Counted from the stretch's first letter, positions 51,086-59,462 are shown. The stretch is DNA of 64,000 bases from Mesorhizobium sp. LSJC280B00 (GCF_000502835.1 NZ_AYVL01000018.1:18332-82331), one strand, 5' to 3'. Notes: generated from the sequence alone by a model not told the origin. Numbers and translations are program-made.

Positions 51086-51503
51086 TTTTCATCTAAGGGC
51101 CACGGATGCCCGTAATCCGAACCAGGCGCGGCATGCGTCAACGAGGCCCCTTTGACCTGCCGTCGCCAAACCGGCCGCTCGGGAAACCCAGCGACCTGCG
51201 GGCCGCCGCACCATTACAGCTGCCGGCGACGGATCGTTTCAGCGAGCTCGGCGAAGGCGTCCGCGATCCCGGTGCCGCTCTTGGCGCCTGCGTGGAGTTC
51301 TTGAAACTCAGCGCTTCTGGCGCAACGCCTCGGATTGAATTAGCATCCGTTCATCAAAGCTCCGGCCGCACTCCTGCAGGATGCGGAATGCGGAGCGCAG
51401 GCGAGCGAGGCCGGGCGCGGTCACATGCCGGGCGCCGATCCAAGCGCGACCGGGCATCCGAACTTCCGTTCGGCGGCAAGACGGCGTGGCCGGGAGGAGT
51501 CAG
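51086..51503. other. Intergenic stretch with partner copies of the duplicated blocks
   Basis: Block C' (51215-51259) and block A' (51311-51356) match 49208-49252 and 49017-49062. Minus strand 51308-51457 encodes a 49-residue frame whose end reads SFDERMLIQSEALRQKR before a stop. A second minus-strand frame ends AFAELAETIRRRQL with a stop at 51214-51216. None of these was recognised as a family; they may be remnants of small genes. Confidence 0.5.
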
Positions 51504-52085
51504 ATGCAAAAACTACAATCGCAAGGCGTCCATCACATCACGCTGGTCGGCGCCGGGCGTCAGACCTCGATCGATTTCTGGGAGGGCGTGCTTGGCATGC
51601 CTTTCATCTTCGAGCAGCCCAACCTCGACAAGCCAAGCGAAAGCCATCTCTATTTCGATCCGGGCGACGGCCGGCTGATCACCGTCTTCACCGACGAAAG
51701 CCGCACGCCGGTCAAGCGGCGCACGCCGACCGACACGGGCTGCGTCCATCATATCGCTTTCGCGGTGTCGCGCGTCACCTTTCTGCAGGCGGCTGCCCGG
51801 CTCGACGAGCGCGCCATCAAGCACAGCGGCGTCAAGGATCGCGGCTTCATGGACTCGATCTATTTCGAGGATCCGCTCGGCCTGCTGATCGAACTCGCCT
51901 CCTACCGTTTCGAACCGCCGGCGGGCTTCACTCATGCCGACGTGCTGATGCAGGCGCACAAGATCCGCGTCGCGCGCGGCGACTACAACATCGCCGAAGT
52001 GCACCTTGCCGATGCGATCCAGGCGCTTGTCGAGCGCTCGCGCACGACCTTGTCGGAGGATCGCGCACCGAAAAATCCATACTGA
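51504..52085 (+). CDS. VOC-family ring-cleavage-dioxygenase-like protein
   Basis: A 193-residue VOC protein with the pattern of extradiol dioxygenase-like proteins: HHITLVGAGRQTSIDFWEGV, LYFDPGDGRLITVFTDESRT, VHHIAFAVSRVTFLQAAARL and GFMDSIYFEDPLGLLIELAS. The final glutamate is a metal ligand. It opens the unit VOC-GST, with 27 bases to the next ATG. Its first codons are duplicated in broken form at 49131-49189. Confidence 0.88.
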   Translation: MQKLQSQGVHHITLVGAGRQTSIDFWEGVLGMPFIFEQPNLDKPSESHLYFDPGDGRLITVFTDESRTPVKRRTPTDTGCVHHIAFAVSRVTFLQAAARLDERAIKHSGVKDRGFMDSIYFEDPLGLLIELASYRFEPPAGFTHADVLMQAHKIRVARGDYNIAEVHLADAIQALVERSRTTLSEDRAPKNPY

Positions 52086-52112
52086 CGACACGCCAAACAA
52101 AGGGAGGACATA

Positions 52113-52979
52113 ATGGCAAAGACAGCAACGAAGAGTGCGAAAAAGCCCGCCGCCAAGGCAGCCAGGCCAGGAGCGAAGCCGGCGGCCAAAGCCGCCGCCA
52201 AGTCAGCGGCGAAAGTGGCAAAGCCGGCGGCCAAGGTCTCCGCCGAGAAGCTGGCGCCGAAGGCCAAGGCGAAACCGGCGAAAAAGCCCGCGCTCTCGCT
52301 CAGCATGCTGAAGCCCAGCGTCAACAATATGAGCGTTCGAGTGTTTGCACGCGCCGCCGGGCTCGACCATTCCGAGACCGACGTATGGGGTCTCACGCGC
52401 TCGCCCGAATACATGGCGCGAAACCCGGCCCATCTTACGCCGATGATCGAGGACAAGGGCCTGCCGAGAGGTGTCTTGTGGGAAAGCTGCGCCATCATGC
52501 AGTATCTCGCCAACAAGCACGGGCTGGAGAAATTATATCCCAAGGCGCCGGCCAAGCGGGCAATGATCGACAGCGCCATGTTCTACCTGATCGGGACGCT
52601 CTACCCCTATGTGGCGCGCGCCACATATCCTGTACTGAATTTCCCGCAATATGCCGGCGAGGTCGGCCACAGCGACGCTCATCCCGACAAGAAGTCGGAA
52701 GCCCAGAAGGCCGCTATAGAAGCGATAGCCGAGCCGCTGGAGGTGTTTCACAGCTTCTTCAGGAACGGCAAGCCGTTCATCGGCGGCAAGAACCCGTCGA
52801 TCGCCGACATCCGTTTGGCGGCGACGCTCGAGTTCCTCGCCGTCATCGACTACGCGCTGCCCCAATGGGCAAAAGACTATATGGCGGCGATCGAGAAGAA
52901 GCTCGGCAAGGCCTATGCCGAGCCGGCCGCCGACGTGCGCGGCTATATCGCCTATGTGCGGTCGCAGGCCAACGCCTGA
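52113..52979 (+). CDS. GST-fold protein with lysine/alanine-rich N-terminal tail
   Basis: A 288-residue protein. Residues 1-60 consist almost only of Ala, Lys and Pro with repeated KPAAKAA units, like histone H1 or the AlgP/Hc1 tails. The rest is a glutathione S-transferase fold: VFARAAGLDHSETDVWGLTR, NPAHLTPMIEDKGLPRGVLW, ESCAIMQYLANKHGLEKLYP and GGKNPSIADIRLAATLEFLA. A tail of this kind usually binds DNA or acidic surfaces. AGGGAGG precedes the ATG. It follows the VOC gene in one unit. Confidence 0.85.
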   Translation: MAKTATKSAKKPAAKAARPGAKPAAKAAAKSAAKVAKPAAKVSAEKLAPKAKAKPAKKPALSLSMLKPSVNNMSVRVFARAAGLDHSETDVWGLTRSPEYMARNPAHLTPMIEDKGLPRGVLWESCAIMQYLANKHGLEKLYPKAPAKRAMIDSAMFYLIGTLYPYVARATYPVLNFPQYAGEVGHSDAHPDKKSEAQKAAIEAIAEPLEVFHSFFRNGKPFIGGKNPSIADIRLAATLEFLAVIDYALPQWAKDYMAAIEKKLGKAYAEPAADVRGYIAYVRSQANA

Positions 52980-53338
52980 GGCACAAGCCAATAGCGGTCG
53001 TCCGCACGTCTGCAGGAGCCCGTAATGAACTGGGGATTTTTTTAATCTCCCCTGTTTGCACGATGTGGGGAGCTTAAGGTTTTGTTAACCTAAACCCTTT
53101 CTACTGAATCCACCTCCAGCCCGCGACCACGGATGTACTGGCGCGGATGGGAAGCAAAGGTCGGCTGCGCGCCGGCCTTTTGCTTATTTCAGCCCCTGTC
53201 GAAGTTGCGCCAGACGGCGTTTCACGACGCCTGCATGGCTGATGAAACGCGTCGCCGCCATCTTGTCATCGCCGCTGTCGGCCCTACCATCGAAGTTCGT
53301 CCCGTCCTCGAGGGCGGTTCAAGGACAGAGGCCCTGCC
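52980..53338. other. Intergenic, weak hairpins only
   Basis: About 360 bases. Contains GGGGATTTTTTTAATCTCCC near 53036 that can form a small hairpin after the GST gene, and otherwise short frames without support. No promoter or RNA gene was recognised. Confidence 0.4.
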
Positions 53339-53743
53339 ATGAAAAGCATTGCTGGAATGATGGTGATTGCAGGCGCCATGCTGGCGGGTGCAGCCGGTCA
53401 ATCGAAAGCAGCGACGCTCAACACCATGCCCGAGGTCGGGGCTGCCATCCAGGCGTGCTGGACCCCGCCGGCGAATGCCGGGAATTCCACCGTCACCCTG
53501 AGCTTCAGCTTCAGGCGCGATGGCACGCTGATCGGCCGGCCCAAGCCGACCGCCATCCGCGTCGCCGGCGAGGAGAAGACGCGCCAAGCTTTTGTCGACG
53601 CGGCGGTCGCGGCCGTGGACCATTGCCTGCCGTTGAGCTTTTCACCGGCGCTGGCTGAAGGCATCCCGGGCAAGGTGTTCACTCTGCAATTCAACTCGCC
53701 CAAACAAGAACAGGCTGCACCGCGAGTGAAGGCTTCGCCTTGA
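53339..53743 (+). CDS. Small exported protein of unknown function
   Basis: A 134-residue protein with a signal peptide ending at about residue 24 (SKA-AT). The rest is a single beta-rich domain containing AIQACWTPPANAGNSTVTLS and AFVDAAVAAVDHCLPLSFSP with two cysteines that could pair, resembling the C-terminal domain of TolA/TonB-like proteins. ATG at 53339. The stop codon TGA (53741-53743) is the first triplet of a palindromic repeat mosaic. Confidence 0.7.
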   Translation: MKSIAGMMVIAGAMLAGAAGQSKAATLNTMPEVGAAIQACWTPPANAGNSTVTLSFSFRRDGTLIGRPKPTAIRVAGEEKTRQAFVDAAVAAVDHCLPLSFSPALAEGIPGKVFTLQFNSPKQEQAAPRVKASP

Positions 53744-53884
53744 TCTTTTCCAAAAACCGGATTCCACTTTTCGGGATCTAGTGCATGTCGCGCAAAAGTG
53801 TGCAGCGGTTTTGCGACAACGACATGCATTAGACAAGAACCTAAGCGCGTCGCATGAGGCCCGGTCGACCGCGATGCGCTTTAG
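53741..53884. repeat. Repeat mosaic spanning stop codon to stop codon
   Basis: Three blocks follow each other: gamma (53742-53778, GATCTTTTCC to TTCGGGATC), alpha (53781-53830, GTGCATGTCGCGC to GACATGCATT) and beta (53842-53884, TAAGCGCGTCGCA to GCGATGCGCTTTAG). The left end includes the TGA stop of the plus-strand gene, and the right end (TTA, 53881-53883) is the TAA stop of the minus-strand gene. The convergent gap therefore consists of repeats only. Confidence 0.85.
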
Positions 53885-54096
53885 TGGCGCCTTCGTCTGG
53901 CCTCGACATGTCGCGCCAGTTCCGGCATCTCGAAGACATAGTCGCTCCAGGCCGATTCCGGTATCTGGCCGGCGAGATAGCACTCCAGCAAAAGCCTCTG
54001 CTCGTGGTCGAGTGGCCTCGGTGCGCGTTCATGGTCCAACCCAAGTGAATGGAACAGATTCCTGGTCAGGTCCGCGACAGTGAAGTGGATCGACAT
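53881..54096 (-). CDS. Small uncharacterised acidic protein
   Basis: A 71-residue protein: MSIHFTVADLTRNLFHSLGL, then EQRLLLECYLAGQIPESAWS and FEMPELARHVEARRRRH. No family match was recognised, but GGAGGAG precedes the ATG and the codon use fits the neighbours. Its TAA stop is at the end of the repeat mosaic. It is convergent with the exported protein gene. Confidence 0.65.
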   Translation of the reverse strand: MSIHFTVADLTRNLFHSLGLDHERAPRPLDHEQRLLLECYLAGQIPESAWSDYVFEMPELARHVEARRRRH

Positions 54097-54418
54097 TTGC
54101 GGTCTCCTCCTTTGGCCGCTCAACGCCGATCCCAGGGCTAAGGTTTCAGCAACGGCCGGCCGGTAACGCCGGATTGATCGCGATGCCGAACCCGCCGCGC
54201 GCATCAAAACTTCGCCGTGGCGGGCGTCCGCCGGCGTTGCTGCCGGTTCGTCTCAATCTTGAAATAAAAATGTAATATTGAATTTACACGAGTGGATCTA
54301 ATACACTAGAGCTAAAGTCTCTGGTGGCGATTTGATCTACTCCAATTAGGAAAGACTGATTTAGCTAGTACTTATCCATAGTCGACAAAGAAATCCTGTT
54401 CTCGGTGCAACAAGGATA
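54097..54418. other. AT-rich leader with possible promoter
   Basis: About 320 bases, with an AT-rich part from 54255 to 54330, unusual for this GC-rich window. TTGAAT (54278-54283), 18 bases and TACACT (54302-54307) form a plausible promoter for the DUF2865 gene. No other feature was seen. Confidence 0.45.
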
Positions 54419-55402
54419 ATGGTCGTTCCAATGACACGCTTCTGGCCCCTCACGATTCTGATGCTGGTGTCGGCAATAGCCGTTGCGCTCGGCACATCCT
54501 TCTCCTACGCGGATAGCTGCGGTGCCATCAGGAGCCAATTGCTTTCGGCGGGGCGCAGCGGCGGGACCAGCCCCGAGCTTGCCCAACTGCGCCGGCAACT
54601 CGCCGCGATTCAAAAGCTTGAGAGACAACGCAGATGCACGGCGAGAACGGCCGGCTTCTTCTTCAATCCCTGCGCCGACCTGGTCAGCAGCAAGGCGGAG
54701 GTGCAACGGCAGATCGCCAGACTGTCGAATTCGAGCAGGGACACGTCCGGATTGAAGGCCAGGTTTGTCGCGCTGGGCTGCGCCGCCCCCGCTGCCAAGA
54801 AACAGCCGGCGCAGCAACGCACGGCACCCAAGGCCCAGTCCGCAGGCACAACAATTGGCGGCAATCGGATGCTGTTTTGCGTTCGCTTGTCGGACGGATA
54901 TTTCTTCCCCGCGCCAAAATCGCAGTTCGCCAAGGGCGACGATCTGAAGGAAACGGTCGATCAGTGTCGCTACATCTGCGACGATGCCGGCGTCGACCTC
55001 TATACGCTGAGCGACGCCACTCGCGAGACCGAGGAGATGGTCGCGCTCGAGTCGGGAAAACCCTATGTGGAGCTACCTGCCGCGTTCCGGTACCGCGACG
55101 ACGCGAACTTCAAGGCCTGCGACGTCAAGCGCTATTACCGGCGCGTCGCCGAGCTCAGGGCACGAACCGTGACACCGGCCAACATGAGCAACGCCATCAT
55201 TCCGTTGCCGACGGCAAAGCCGGATCTTGGCGTCGTCGCGGAAATTCCTGAATCCGGGATCGAAACTGCCGGTGCCGCTCTCGCAGGGGCAAAAACGCCG
55301 GTTTTCGAGGTGCCAGGGATTGCCCAGCATCAGTCGATCGAGAAAGCGATCGGCGCGCGGCCGGTGAGAGTGGTCGGGCCGGCCTTTTTCCCGGCGGACT
55401 GA
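54419..55402 (+). CDS. DUF2865 exported protein
   Basis: A protein of about 327 residues in the DUF2865 family. A signal peptide ends near residue 31 (SYA-DS). The domain reads SPELAQLRRQLAAIQKLERQ, then FFFNPCADLVSSKAEVQRQI and later LFCVRLSDGYFFPAPKSQF, with several conserved cysteines and a C-terminal coil. The function is unknown; members are periplasmic and often tied to envelope biogenesis. ATG at 54419 is used, but ATG 54431 (MTRFWPLT) is equally possible. It is convergent with the lipoprotein gene. Confidence 0.82.
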   Translation: MVVPMTRFWPLTILMLVSAIAVALGTSFSYADSCGAIRSQLLSAGRSGGTSPELAQLRRQLAAIQKLERQRRCTARTAGFFFNPCADLVSSKAEVQRQIARLSNSSRDTSGLKARFVALGCAAPAAKKQPAQQRTAPKAQSAGTTIGGNRMLFCVRLSDGYFFPAPKSQFAKGDDLKETVDQCRYICDDAGVDLYTLSDATRETEEMVALESGKPYVELPAAFRYRDDANFKACDVKRYYRRVAELRARTVTPANMSNAIIPLPTAKPDLGVVAEIPESGIETAGAALAGAKTPVFEVPGIAQHQSIEKAIGARPVRVVGPAFFPAD

Positions 55403-55485
55403 CCAGGGCGGGCGATGTTCCGAGACGGCTGGCCGGATAGCCGCTTCAAGGCCTGGAGCCGTACGCATCGACGGACGTCGGCTGG

Positions 55486-55839
55486 TTATTCGCAGACCAT
55501 GCGGGCCCGTTTGCCGGGCTCGCTGACATTCTTGCAAGTTAGCGGCTTCGTCGGCTCCGGCGACAGCATGGGCGGGTTGTTGGTGATCCTCCTCCGAGGC
55601 GTTGCAACGGAAGCCGCGCTCCTGCGCACCGCCGGCCTTTTCGGCGTTTGCGGCGCCACTGGAAAGACGTCGGTCTCCAGTTGCGACTGTTCGGCTTGCG
55701 CCTGCGGCGAAGGCCTGTCCCAGAAACGGCGAACATCGAGCGGCTTGGGAATGATGACGGTGCCGTCATAGCTGCGCGCGCAGCCGCTTCCCAGAGGCAG
55801 CGCCAGGCACAGGAAGACAGGCAGAATCCGTCGAGACAT
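55486..55839 (-). CDS. Small lipoprotein of unknown function
   Basis: A 117-residue protein with a lipoprotein signal (LPVFLCLALPLGSGC; lipobox L-G-S-G-C near residue 20). The mature part is Pro- and Arg-rich (PKPLDVRRFWDRPSPQAQAE) and looks unfolded. No family match. ATG at 55839 gives the lipobox in the expected place. It converges with the DUF2865 gene. Confidence 0.7.
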   Translation of the reverse strand: MSRRILPVFLCLALPLGSGCARSYDGTVIIPKPLDVRRFWDRPSPQAQAEQSQLETDVFPVAPQTPKRPAVRRSAASVATPRRRITNNPPMLSPEPTKPLTCKNVSEPGKRARMVCE

Positions 55840-56397
55840 CAGCAATACCCCTGCAAGCTTATAACGCTGCTTCGGCCTAACCGACAACCGGCGGAATAGG
55901 GCGAAGGGAGTAGATACCGTGAAGTAGAGTCGTCGCACTTCCAGTCGAAGGCGTTGCTCGAAGATCGAGCGCCGGGTCGGGCGCGGATGGAGGTCCAGCG
56001 CGAGTTAGAACCTTGCGATTCGTCAACGCTTCCAGCGTAAGGCCATGGTGCGATCGCACCATACCAAAGCTGCGCTCAGTGGCGACAATGGGATATTCGA
56101 AGTTCCGCTCCTCCAGTTACGGGCGGGAGCAGCGACCGCCGGCAAGAAACAGGGTCAGATTTACCCCAACGGACCTGTTTCGGCGATGGCGCGGCCATGA
56201 CACGTTCTGGCTGCATGCAACGCGCTCCCGTCCGGCTTTTTTCTTTTAAAGCCGGTGGCTACGATCGCCGAGCAGACGATGCCGGCCGGAATTCACGCAA
56301 GCTGCTGATTCCAGCGGCAAACCGCGGCCCATGCCGACAAAGCCCGCGGCCGCTCCTTCTTAACCCGGCTGGGCGCCGTTACCGGAGCGACATGAAA
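55840..56397. other. Long intergenic stretch before pstS, hairpin only
   Basis: About 550 bases without a supported gene. CCGGCTTT (56230-56237) and AAAGCCGG (56246-56253) form an eight-base hairpin. A segment GGGTCAGATTTACCCC near 56152 resembles the ends of REP-associated or IS-like elements but has no partner here. The last part is the pstS control region with a Pho box. Confidence 0.4.
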
Positions 56398-56415
56398 CTG
56401 TCATGCGACTGTAAT
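56398..56415 (+). promoter_or_regulatory. Pho box upstream of pstS
   Basis: CTGTCAT (56398-56404), four bases, CTGTAAT (56409-56415) matches the PhoB consensus of two CTGTCAT-type repeats 11 bases apart. It is 77 bases before the pstS start. It indicates activation by the phoB product encoded at the operon end when phosphate is low. Confidence 0.8.
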
Positions 56416-56491
56416 AATCGGGGGCTATTGGCCTCAGCGGGCGCCGGAGGAATGGCGCCGAGAGACCATATTCCGAACAGGAGCAGGCCAC

Positions 56492-57553
56492 ATGAGACAT
56501 TTCATCCGCTCGGCGGCCGTTGCGATTGCAATGGCTGCGGCGACGACCACTCTCACCCTGTCCGCCGCGCTCGCCGCGGACATCTCCGGCGCCGGCGCCA
56601 CCTTCCCCTACCCGATCTATGCGAAGTGGGCCGACACCTACAAGAAAGACACCGGCGTTGGCCTTAACTACCAGTCGATCGGTTCCGGCGGCGGCATCAA
56701 GCAGATCAAAGCCAAGACCGTTACCTTCGGCGCTTCGGATGCGCCGCTCAAGGGCGACGAGCTTGAAGCGACCGGACTGGCTCAGTTCCCGATGGTGATG
56801 GGCGGCATCGTTCCCGTCGTCAATCTCGAAGGCATCAAGCCGGGCGAGTTGGTTCTCGACGGCCCGACGCTGGCCGACATCTTCCTCGGCAAGATCACGA
56901 GCTGGGATGACGAAGCGATCAAGAAGCTTAATCCGGACGTCAAGCTGCCTTCGCAGGCGATCGCGGTCGTTCACCGTTCCGATGGTTCGGGCACGACGTT
57001 CAACTTCACCTATTACCTCGGCGACGTCAGCGCGGACTGGAAAGAAAAGGTCGGCGTCGACAAGGCCGTGGAATGGCCGGTCGGCATCGGCGCCAAGGGC
57101 AATGAGGGCGTTGCCAACAACGTTTCCCAGACCGGCGGCGCGATCGGTTATGTCGAATATGCCTACGCCAAGCAGAACAAGCTCACCCACACCGATATGA
57201 TCAACAAGGACGGCAAGAAGGTCGAGCCCACCGCGGCGGCGTTCTCGGCGGCAGCGGCCAATGCCGACTGGAGCTCGCAGCCGGGCTATGGTGTCATCCT
57301 CGCCAACGAGCCGGGCGCCGAGTCCTGGCCGATGACGGCGGCAACGTGGATCCTGCTCTACAAGAAGCCGGATGATGCCGCGACCACCGGCGAAGCGCTC
57401 AAATTCTTCGCCTGGGCATACGACAAGGGCGACGAGATGGCCGGCGAGCTGGACTACGTTCCGATGCCCGAAAAGGTGGTTGAGAGCGTCAAGGCCATGT
57501 GGGCCAAGGAAGTCGTCGGCGACGACGGCAAGCCGCTCTACTCGGCTATGTAA
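56492..57553 (+). CDS. pstS: Phosphate-binding protein PstS
   Basis: A 353-residue periplasmic high-affinity phosphate-binding protein. Signal peptide residues 1-27 (LAA-DI). Ligand stretches are SGAGATFPYPIYAKWADTYK, YQSIGSGGGIKQI with a phosphate-binding turn, FGASDAPL and VVHRSDGSGTTFNFTYYL. First gene of the pst operon, 77 bases after a Pho box. A stem-loop follows, which may lower expression of the downstream membrane subunits relative to this abundant binding protein. Confidence 0.96.
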   Translation: MRHFIRSAAVAIAMAAATTTLTLSAALAADISGAGATFPYPIYAKWADTYKKDTGVGLNYQSIGSGGGIKQIKAKTVTFGASDAPLKGDELEATGLAQFPMVMGGIVPVVNLEGIKPGELVLDGPTLADIFLGKITSWDDEAIKKLNPDVKLPSQAIAVVHRSDGSGTTFNFTYYLGDVSADWKEKVGVDKAVEWPVGIGAKGNEGVANNVSQTGGAIGYVEYAYAKQNKLTHTDMINKDGKKVEPTAAAFSAAAANADWSSQPGYGVILANEPGAESWPMTAATWILLYKKPDDAATTGEALKFFAWAYDKGDEMAGELDYVPMPEKVVESVKAMWAKEVVGDDGKPLYSAM

Positions 57554-57560
57554 TCTCCTC

Positions 57561-57589
57561 CAGGGAGGGCGTCGATGGCGCCCTCCCTG
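57561..57589 (+). terminator. Stable stem-loop between pstS and pstC
   Basis: CAGGGAGGGCG (57561-57571) pairs with CGCCCTCCCTG (57579-57589) over a seven-base loop. No T-run follows, so it is more likely an mRNA-stabilising or partial-termination element than a full terminator. Confidence 0.7.
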
Positions 57590-57612
57590 TTGCCTTCAAT
57601 CGCGAGGACCCA

Positions 57613-58602
57613 ATGACCATCGCTTCCGATGCCATGCCATCATCTGCAGCAGCCCGGGCCAGGGAAGCTACGGTGCGGCGCTTCGCGCTCACAGATGCCC
57701 TATTCCGCGGACTCACCCGCGCTTCCGCAATTCTTGTGCTGGTCATCCTCGGCGGTGTCGCGATCTCGCTGTTTGCCGGCTCATGGCAGGCGCTGTCGTC
57801 GTTCGGTTTTTCTTTCCTGACGACTGAAAGCTGGAATCCGGTCACGGAAAAATTTGGCGCACTGGCGCCGATCTACGGCACCCTGGTCACGGCGGCCATC
57901 GCCATCCTGATCGCGGTTCCGATCGGCATCGGCATTGCAGTCTTTCTCACCGAGCTCTGCCCGCGCCCGCTCAGGCGCCCGATCGGCATAGCGGTCGAGC
58001 TGTTGGCCGGCATTCCTTCGATCATCTACGGCATCTGGGGCCTGTTCGTGTTCGCGCCGTTCCTGCAGACGGCGATACAGCCCTTCATCATCAACGTCTT
58101 CCACGGCGTGCCGGGACTATCCAGCCTTTTCGCCGGCCCTCCTTACGGCATCGGCCTTCTGACCTCGGCGCTGATCCTTGCCATCATGGTGCTGCCCTTC
58201 ATCACCTCGATCACCAAAGACGTCTTCGATACGGTGCCGGCGGTGCTGAAGGAATCGGCCTATGGCATCGGTTGCACGACCTGGGAAGTGACCCGGCGCG
58301 TGGTCATTCCCTATACCCGCATCGGCATCATGGGCGGCGTCATGCTTGGCCTGGGCCGGGCGCTCGGCGAGACCATGGCGGTGACCTTCGTCATCGGCAA
58401 CGCCCACCGCATCAGTGCCTCCCTGTTCGCGCCGGGCACGACGATCTCGGCGACCATCGCCAATGAATTCACCGAGGCCGACGGCGACCTCTACACCTCC
58501 TCGCTGGTTTCGCTCGGCCTGATCCTCTTCGTTATCACCTTCCTGATCCTTGCCGCCGCCCGCTATATGTTGATGCGGATCGACGCCCGTACGGGAGCCT
58601 GA
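57613..58602 (+). CDS. pstC: Phosphate ABC transporter permease PstC
   Basis: A 329-residue inner-membrane permease. Six helices follow an N-terminal extension of about 30 residues. Signs are TESWNPVTEKFGALAPIYGT and the EAA loop VLKESAYGIGCTTWEVTRRV; LGRALGETMAVTFVIGNAHR is the family C-terminal motif. ATG at 57613 is the family start. It forms the channel with PstA and is energised by PstB. It is three bases from the pstA gene. Confidence 0.95.
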   Translation: MTIASDAMPSSAAARAREATVRRFALTDALFRGLTRASAILVLVILGGVAISLFAGSWQALSSFGFSFLTTESWNPVTEKFGALAPIYGTLVTAAIAILIAVPIGIGIAVFLTELCPRPLRRPIGIAVELLAGIPSIIYGIWGLFVFAPFLQTAIQPFIINVFHGVPGLSSLFAGPPYGIGLLTSALILAIMVLPFITSITKDVFDTVPAVLKESAYGIGCTTWEVTRRVVIPYTRIGIMGGVMLGLGRALGETMAVTFVIGNAHRISASLFAPGTTISATIANEFTEADGDLYTSSLVSLGLILFVITFLILAAARYMLMRIDARTGA

Positions 58603-58605
58603 CCG

Positions 58606-59457
58606 ATGTCGACATCCTCATCGCTCCACAGCCGCCGCAAAGCCAGGAATTCGGTGATGATGGCGCTTTGCGTCGTCGCCGCCGGCATCGGGCTTGCCTG
58701 GCTGGCGCTCATTCTCGGCGCACTGGTCTATAAGGGCACAGCCGGGCTTTCGCTCGCGGTCTTCACCGAGATGACGCCACCACCGGGCGAGGCCGGCGGC
58801 CTGCTCAATGCCATCGCGGGCAGCCTGCTGATGACGATCATCGCCGTTGTCGTCGGCACGCCGATCGGCGTGCTGGCGGGAACCTACATGGCCGAGTATG
58901 GACGCTTTTCGCGCATCACCACCGTCGTCCGCTTCATCAACGACATCCTGTTGTCGGCGCCGTCGATCATCATCGGCTTGTTTGTCTATGAGCTGATGGT
59001 GCGGCCAATGGGACATTTCTCGGCCATTGCCGGCGCCGTTGCGCTTGCCATCCTGGTCATTCCGGTGGTCGTGCGCACCACTGAAGACATGCTCAACCTG
59101 GTGCCGAACGCGTTGCGTGAAGCCGGTGCCGCGATCGGCGCGCCACGCTGGGTGGTGATCCGTTCGGTCGCCTACCGCGCCGCATTGTCCGGCATCGTCA
59201 CCGGCATATTGCTGGCGATAGCACGCATTTCCGGCGAGACGGCGCCGCTGCTCTTCACCGCGCTCAACAACCAGTTCTGGAGCAGCAATATCAACGCGCC
59301 GATGGCCAGCCTGCCGGTGACCATCTTCCAGTTCGCTCTCAGCCCTTACGAGGAATGGCAGCAACTGGCGTGGACCGGCGCACTCATAATCACCCTGACG
59401 GTTCTGGGCTTGAGCATCCTCGCCCGCAGCCTTACCGGACGCAGAGAGGACAGGTGA
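58606..59457 (+). CDS. pstA: Phosphate ABC transporter permease PstA
   Basis: A 283-residue permease with six helices. Signs are VVGTPIGVLAGTYMAEYGRF, DILLSAPSIIIGLFVYELMV, the EAA loop LREAGAAIGAPRWVVIRSVA and the C-terminal AIARISGETAPLLFTALNNQ. It pairs with PstC and follows it within three bases; pstB starts five bases after its stop, so the operon is tightly coupled. Confidence 0.96.
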   Translation: MSTSSSLHSRRKARNSVMMALCVVAAGIGLAWLALILGALVYKGTAGLSLAVFTEMTPPPGEAGGLLNAIAGSLLMTIIAVVVGTPIGVLAGTYMAEYGRFSRITTVVRFINDILLSAPSIIIGLFVYELMVRPMGHFSAIAGAVALAILVIPVVVRTTEDMLNLVPNALREAGAAIGAPRWVVIRSVAYRAALSGIVTGILLAIARISGETAPLLFTALNNQFWSSNINAPMASLPVTIFQFALSPYEEWQQLAWTGALIITLTVLGLSILARSLTGRREDR

Positions 59458-59462
59458 CACAG

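Noticed and set aside
51425..53077. 550-codon plus-strand frame across VOC and GST genes
   Set aside because: Out of frame with both recognised genes and rich in Arg/Ala; the two separate genes explain the region.
56152..56180. GTCAGATTTACCCC segment as an IS or REP end
   Set aside because: Only one copy was seen and no transposase or partner repeat lies nearby.
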